A stretch of 64,000 nt of DNA from Terriglobus albidus. Its GTDB lineage: Bacteria > Acidobacteriota > Terriglobia > Terriglobales > Acidobacteriaceae. The DNA lies in NCBI RefSeq assembly GCF_025685425.1, contig NZ_JAGTAS010000056.1:62001-126000 (forward strand). The letters are read 5' to 3'. The notes beneath the pieces are model-generated. The model was not told the origin of the DNA and did not search any database. It was given only the letters and a program-made list of their open reading frames with translations. The position numbers were made by a program, and so were the translations under genes. Each line of letters begins with the position of its first letter. Position 1 is the stretch's first letter. Shown piece by piece: positions 59,934-64,000 of the stretch.

Positions 59934-61457
59934 ATGAACACATATTCCCCTCAAAATATCCCACTCGTTGCTGACCGTGAACCCTCCCTTGATACGCCCA
60001 CTCCCAGGCTGCGTGGGGAGTTCACAAAGGCAATGGAAATCGTCATTCGTCTGTTCGAACAACTGGAACACGCGCCCATTACAATGTCGAAATCTCCTTC
60101 CGAAATTGCCTCTCTATTTAGTGAATCGCTTCCAGAGGAAGCGCAGCCCATTGAATCGATACTTGATCAAATCGAGAACAGCATCATTGCAAATTCCACG
60201 CTCTGCCTGTCGCCTCGGTTCTTCGGGTATATCAACGGGAGTGGTAACCAGGCGGCGATTATGGGCGAGATGCTGGCCGCTGCCGCAAATCAGATTTGCG
60301 CGAAATGGCATTTTTCGCCAGCGGCCTCGGAAGTGGAGCGACAGGTGATTCGCTGGATCGCAGACTTCGTTGGCTATCCAAAAGGGGCTGGAGGTTGTCT
60401 TCTGAGCGGAGGTTCGGCCGGGAACCTCATCGCACTGGCAATCGCTCGAAAACGGAAACTTGGATTTGATGTGGCTTCCGAAGGCATGTATCGGTCACCC
60501 GTCGCGACCGTTTATGTTTCGACAGAAGGACACGCTTCCATTGAAAAGGCAATGGGCCTTCTGGGCATGGGGCGCACCGCCCTTAGGAAGATCCCAGTCG
60601 GAGAAGATTTCACAATCAATCGACAGGCGCTAATGGAAAGGGTTACGGAAGATCGGCGAAACGGCTGTATACCGATCTGTGTGATCGGTAACGCCGGCAC
60701 AACGAATACTGGTGCCGTCGATCAGCTGAATGACCTGGCAGACTTTTGCCACGAGCAGAATCTATGGTTCCATGTCGATGGGGCGTACGGCGGCCCAGCA
60801 GCGCAGACTAAAGCTGCCGGTGCGCTATTCCGCGGTTTGGACCGGGCAGATTCTTTGGTGATCAATCCTCATAAGTGGCTCTATGTCCCTGTGGAGGCGG
60901 CCTGTATTCTCGTCCGGGATTCCGAAGTGCTTCCCGAAACCCTAGGCATCGAAGCTGATTATCTGCAGGAAAAGAAATCCATCGGCTTTAATGCGGACGG
61001 GCAATTCGATTTCAAGGACTATAGCACTCAACTCTCGAGGGGATTTCGTGCATTGAAGGTATGGATGACGTTCAAGGCTTACGGTGCAAACAGACTTCGG
61101 GCGGCAATCGAAAGCAATATCGAGCTCATGCGCGATTTTGCGAACCAGATCGATAACGCCGAAGATTTCATGCGCTTTTCCCCTGTGCCACTGTCTGTAG
61201 TGTGTTTCCAATATCGGACTGTAGATCAATCGGTTCATCAGGACAGGGAATTCCTCGATCGATTAAACAGGGACCTACTCAGCGCGCTGGAACAAGACGG
61301 TCGCATATTCCTTTCCGGAACCAAAATCAATGGGAGTACCGTCCTTCGGGCATGCAGCGTGAATCATCGGCTCCAGAGAAGACATGTGAATCTCATTCTG
61401 GAGGTTGTTCGGCAGGTAGGTTCTGCGCTGGCGGCTCGTTTGAGACAGGGTCGCTGA
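59934..61457 (+). CDS. PLP-dependent group II amino-acid decarboxylase
   Basis: 507 residues. Fold-type I decarboxylase signatures: LSPRFFGYINGSGNQAAIMGE, the PLP-pocket GGCLLSGGSAGNLIALAIAR, WFHVDGAYGGPA with the Asp contacting the pyridine N, and INPHKWLYVPVEAACILVRD with K314 as Schiff-base lysine. Cytosolic; decarboxylates an aromatic or acidic L-amino acid (DOPA/tryptophan/tyrosine, glutamate or aspartate type), which the sequence does not settle. The ATG lacks an obvious ribosome site. Its stop is four bases from that of the convergent AraC gene, so the two may be functionally linked. Confidence 0.88.
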   Translation: MNTYSPQNIPLVADREPSLDTPTPRLRGEFTKAMEIVIRLFEQLEHAPITMSKSPSEIASLFSESLPEEAQPIESILDQIENSIIANSTLCLSPRFFGYINGSGNQAAIMGEMLAAAANQICAKWHFSPAASEVERQVIRWIADFVGYPKGAGGCLLSGGSAGNLIALAIARKRKLGFDVASEGMYRSPVATVYVSTEGHASIEKAMGLLGMGRTALRKIPVGEDFTINRQALMERVTEDRRNGCIPICVIGNAGTTNTGAVDQLNDLADFCHEQNLWFHVDGAYGGPAAQTKAAGALFRGLDRADSLVINPHKWLYVPVEAACILVRDSEVLPETLGIEADYLQEKKSIGFNADGQFDFKDYSTQLSRGFRALKVWMTFKAYGANRLRAAIESNIELMRDFANQIDNAEDFMRFSPVPLSVVCFQYRTVDQSVHQDREFLDRLNRDLLSALEQDGRIFLSGTKINGSTVLRACSVNHRLQRRHVNLILEVVRQVGSALAARLRQGR

Positions 61458-61461
61458 TAGA

Positions 61462-62331
61462 TCAGATCGTCCCCGCCTTAACATACTTTCCGGGTGCGAT
61501 TCCGAAGGATTGCTTAAAGCAGCGATTGAGATGGCTCTGATCGCAAAAGCCCGCCTCAGAAGCAGTTTCTGCGATCGGTCGACCGGAAGCCAGAAGCTTC
61601 TTGGCGCGGTGGACCCTTTGAATCGTCTGATATCTGTGAGGGGCAACCCCGACTTGCTTGTGAAATGTGCGGACTAAATAGTAGGGGCTTAGGTTCGCCA
61701 TCTCGGCCAGAGTGTTGATAGATATATTTTGGTCAGAATACGCGTCTAGCCATTCTCTGACTCGCCGGATCGCTGCACTTTCGCGCCCGATCTTGCAGGA
61801 AACTTGATGTGGAACGAAATGACTTGAGATCAATCGTGCAACGACCGACAACAGCAGCGACTCGATTTGCAGTAATGAGGTGGATTCGATCAAGCTTTCG
61901 AAAACACTTACTAAATGCGAAACCAGAATCTGATCAGATACCAACGGAGAATCGAACCGAGGCTCAAGAGGACCTCTCCGGTCGAGGCCTACGAAAAGGT
62001 TCTTCATCAGAGCGGGCTCAATATACAGATTGCGGTATTCCCATCCGTGATGGGAAACTGCGCGACCGGTATGGAGTTCTCCCGGTGCGATGAGATTGCA
62101 GGTGCCAGGTGAGGCATCGTGGATCTGACCACGGCAGTCGAAAGTACCACGACCTGCATAATTCAGGCTAATGGCATAGAAATCATGCATGTGAGGGGCG
62201 AAGGAATGTTTCACCCATCGGGCACTCATCACCTCCAGACCGTCCAACCCGGGCGGGCGAGAGTACTTCACAAGTTCCTGATGGTTCTTCCCTTCGCGCT
62301 GAACAGGTTTCTTTTTCTGATGGTCAGCCAT
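61462..62331 (-). CDS. AraC-family transcriptional regulator
   Basis: 289 residues from ATG 62331; an upstream in-frame start at 62391 adds unlikely sequence. N-terminal cupin-type sensor (FAPHMHDFYAISLNYAGRGTFDCRG, CNLIAPGELHTGRA). C-terminal double HTH (INTLAEMANLSPYYLVRTFHKQVGVAPHRYQTIQRVHRAKKLL ... IAETASEAGFCDQSHLNRCFKQSFGIAPGKYV). The second HTH block is the canonical AraC signature. Convergent with the PLP decarboxylase, which it may control. Effector unknown. Confidence 0.9.
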   Translation of the reverse strand: MADHQKKKPVQREGKNHQELVKYSRPPGLDGLEVMSARWVKHSFAPHMHDFYAISLNYAGRGTFDCRGQIHDASPGTCNLIAPGELHTGRAVSHHGWEYRNLYIEPALMKNLFVGLDRRGPLEPRFDSPLVSDQILVSHLVSVFESLIESTSLLQIESLLLSVVARLISSHFVPHQVSCKIGRESAAIRRVREWLDAYSDQNISINTLAEMANLSPYYLVRTFHKQVGVAPHRYQTIQRVHRAKKLLASGRPIAETASEAGFCDQSHLNRCFKQSFGIAPGKYVKAGTI

Positions 62332-62421
62332 TACAACTCTCGTCTCGGCAGTTAGATGAGTGATGGTCCGAACGGCGCTGAACATAAACATCTCTACACC
62401 GGTGCGGAGAGAGGATTCATT

Positions 62422-62745
62422 CTACTGTGAATCCAGACGGACCTCCCGTCCCAATTTGGCGAGTTGTACACGCATCTCGCGCTCCAGTGCAGTCCATTCC
62501 TTACGGGCGGTGTCGAGATCGGGAATGCGCTCCGCCTTCTGAAAGACCTGAAATGCTTCGCCTCCCAAATGATTGATCCAGATGCTCTCGGCAGCACAGA
62601 TGTGCGCGACAGATCACGCACTGAACTGAAGCTGTTGCCCAGGGGATATGAATTGCTCGGGTCTGATCATAGCGATGGCGCCGAGTACGCGGTCTCGCGC
62701 CCAATAGTTAATAGTCGATGAGAGGCAGAGATCGTCGTAGGTCAT
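62422..62745 (-). pseudogene. DinB-family gene interrupted by an in-frame stop
   Basis: From ATG 62745 the minus strand reads MTYDDLCLSSTINYWARDRV, then IRPEQF, hits TGA at 62614-62616 (codon 44), and continues in the same frame with SVAHICAAESIWINHLGGEA, then ERIPDLDTARKEWTALEREM to TAG at 62424. WARDR...RPEQF...VAHICAAE...W is the standard first half of DinB/DUF1572 four-helix proteins, where SVRDT/SVAHI would be expected at the stop. The third metal-binding His near the C-terminus of full DinB proteins is absent, so the 3' end is also truncated. Confidence 0.6.
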
Positions 62746-62874
62746 CAAGTCCCGTTCCAAACGTGCGTGCTCGCTGTTGAGCGGTTGACGAGCGCTGTGC
62801 AGAGAAATAGCGGAAGTGGCTGAGGCTATCAGTCTATGTTCCGCAGAGAGCACTCGAGCACTTTCCATCAGATC

Positions 62875-63384
62875 TCAACGATTCTGACTGAACACGAAAC
62901 CATGGGCCTTGGCGTTGATATGACATTGAAAGCAGGATGATCCGGAGTCGTGGACAGCATCCTGGAGCTGTTGATTGCCCATGAATCTTTCGAATTTCCA
63001 GCCCCCAGTACTCTTGTAGAGGCTCGCATCTTTGATCATCACGTCAACTCTTCGGCGCTCGCCCTCGATGATGACCCCATTCTTCTGTTGAGCTTCACGT
63101 AACTCGTATACGATTACTGCTCCATCAGGGAAGTTGCCAGATACATATCCGTCGACTGCTTTCTGGTTTGCAAAAATATGATGCATTCCTTGTTCGTTCT
63201 CGGGGAAGACGCCGCCAGGTAGAATTACGCCGGTTCCCACATGGACCCAGCGACGAAAATTGTCGGGGTATTGCGCCGAATCGGCGGCCCACGCCATGCC
63301 TACCGAGATGAGTGCGAAAACCAACAATATTCGAATATTGCGCCGTGACAGCTTCAACCAAAACGTGATTTCTTTAGTATCCAT
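62875..63384 (-). CDS. Cytochrome P460-family c-type haem protein
   Basis: 169 residues from ATG 63384 (GGGGAG upstream); the longer frame is dropped. N-terminal membrane/signal segment (IRILLVFALISVGMAWAAD), then the P460 beta fold (YPDNFRRWVHVGTGVILPGG, HHIFANQKAVDGYVSG, DGAVIVYELREAQ) and haem-binding CFQCH near the C-terminus. Periplasmic. Family members oxidise hydroxylamine or detoxify NO-type compounds when the haem is cross-linked to Lys; that residue cannot be confirmed here. The DoxX-like gene lies 34 bases upstream, so the two may be one operon. Confidence 0.85.
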   Translation of the reverse strand: MDTKEITFWLKLSRRNIRILLVFALISVGMAWAADSAQYPDNFRRWVHVGTGVILPGGVFPENEQGMHHIFANQKAVDGYVSGNFPDGAVIVYELREAQQKNGVIIEGERRRVDVMIKDASLYKSTGGWKFERFMGNQQLQDAVHDSGSSCFQCHINAKAHGFVFSQNR

Positions 63385-63418
63385 GGCTCCCCGCTTAACT
63401 GAAGGTCCGCGTTCCAAT

Positions 63419-64000
63419 TCAGTTCGCTGCTGCAATATACGTGGTTCTTCCAGGCACATTGGGATTCTCGGCGGAGCCAATTTGTCTTCGATCTACACGG
63501 CTTGCGAGAATCTCGGCAAATATCAAACATGCTCCGATCGCAGACAGGTTGTAGACGGCGGCACCCCATGTCGCCTGATTGCCAAGACGAATAAAAGTAG
63601 GAGGAATTTCTACAAAGCCCTCGAACAGCAGCAGCATCAACGCGAGAAGCCTGGCAGCCAGAATGGCTTTGATTCCTGAACAAATCGCAATTCCTGCCAG
63701 AATGAAGGCGATTCCGGTTGTTGCTGCCCAAAAATATCCCAACCCCATCCAATGTGGGACGATGTTCGCGAAGACGCGAATGCCAATGAGATGGAGTACG
63801 CCAAAGACAAGAGGAGGCAATCCCAACATCCAGCGCGCCGCGACTGCGGTCCTCGCTTGCAACGCGGAATCTGTCGAGGCAAGGGATACGTAAAGCATTG
63901 CTGCCGCGGCGACCAACATCACCTGTTGTGCGACCCCAAAAGAAACCCCTGCCAGGACATCGAATCGCCAACCGAGCGCATGAATTCCGGCGTAATACCT
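63419..64000 (-). CDS. DoxX-like integral membrane protein, 5' end outside window
   Basis: The frame stays open to the window edge (codons from 64000 read YYAGIHALGWRFDVLAG), so the start lies beyond it; an internal ATG at 63919 is not the true start. At least 168 residues are visible in the longest window, with four or five hydrophobic helices (VMLVAAAAMLYVSLAS, LGLPPLVFGVLHLIGI, GIAFILAGIAICSGI, LLALMLLLFEGFV, GAAVYNLSAIGACLIFAEIL). Pattern and helix lengths resemble DoxX-type small membrane proteins. Probably co-transcribed with the P460 gene. Confidence 0.6.
   Translation of the reverse strand, partial: RYYAGIHALGWRFDVLAGVSFGVAQQVMLVAAAAMLYVSLASTDSALQARTAVAARWMLGLPPLVFGVLHLIGIRVFANIVPHWMGLGYFWAATTGIAFILAGIAICSGIKAILAARLLALMLLLFEGFVEIPPTFIRLGNQATWGAAVYNLSAIGACLIFAEILASRVDRRQIGSAENPNVPGRTTYIAAAN

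Noticed and set aside
62614-62616. TGA read as selenocysteine in the DinB-like gene
   Set aside because: No SECIS-like hairpin is apparent after it, DinB proteins have no selenocysteine at this place, and the reading frame around it looks deleted.
1-64000. CRISPR array, rRNA genes or complete insertion sequence
   Set aside because: I saw no regularly spaced direct repeats of CRISPR type, no rRNA-like stretches and no transposase reading frame.

Overview
The window looks like chromosomal DNA of a soil Acidobacteriota, probably Terriglobia/Acidobacteriaceae. The grounds are two long Oar-like TonB-dependent receptors with an N-terminal carboxypeptidase-regulatory-like domain, an S53 (sedolisin) protease with Ig-like repeats, Ig/beta-propeller lipoproteins, DUF5107-TPR and DUF4832 proteins, and many secreted glycoside hydrolases. 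This is inferred from gene content, not from a database match.

1-15 kb: the 3' part of an S53 protease, a TonB-dependent receptor, a Cpx-like two-component system whose response regulator is duplicated (one copy an orphan followed by a vestige of a lost kinase gene), a DUF4410-like secreted protein, a small carboxypeptidase-regulatory-like protein, an ABM-fold monooxygenase, a large lipoprotein and a TolC-family protein. Direct repeats of GTAAC with a 5-base spacer (10-bp period), or their reverse complement, lie upstream of both regulators, the receptor, the small protein and the TolC gene. I read these as one Cpx-like envelope-stress regulon.

15-17.3 kb: a scar region with a decayed RND efflux operon, an intact FitAB/VapBC-type toxin-antitoxin pair with a duplicated palindromic operator, the 3' half of a tRNA-Val(CAC) that looks like an attachment site, and remnants of an integrase and an XRE regulator.

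17.4-40.8 kb: a GntR(YtrA)-ABC exporter operon, divergent from agaS-like isomerase/deaminase, PfkB kinase, APC permease, M20 hydrolase and DUF4832 genes in a tight chain. A TonB receptor with a clear promoter and terminator follows, then a CBM9-like gene on the other strand, then DUF5107-TPR, a GH42-like protein, a secreted transglutaminase-fold protein and a PFK with a non-standard active site. The gene set resembles fructosamine (frl) and fructose-asparagine (fra) catabolism, but with an AgaS-type SIS enzyme and an outer-membrane/secreted front end. It may be an undescribed pathway for sugar-amino-acid or amino-sugar conjugates.

41-64 kb: a secreted amidohydrolase, a DUF3299-ABC module, a flavodoxin-like reductase, then a run of secreted carbohydrate-active genes (GH97, an unassigned (alpha/alpha)6-type protein, a sialate-O-acetylesterase-like SASA protein, a GH54-like arabinofuranosidase with a lamin-tail module, GH95) suited to acetylated arabinose/fucose/galactose-bearing plant polysaccharide. 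The window ends with an NTF2-like lipoprotein, a PLP decarboxylase convergent with an AraC regulator, a broken DinB gene, a cytochrome P460 and a partial DoxX-like membrane protein.
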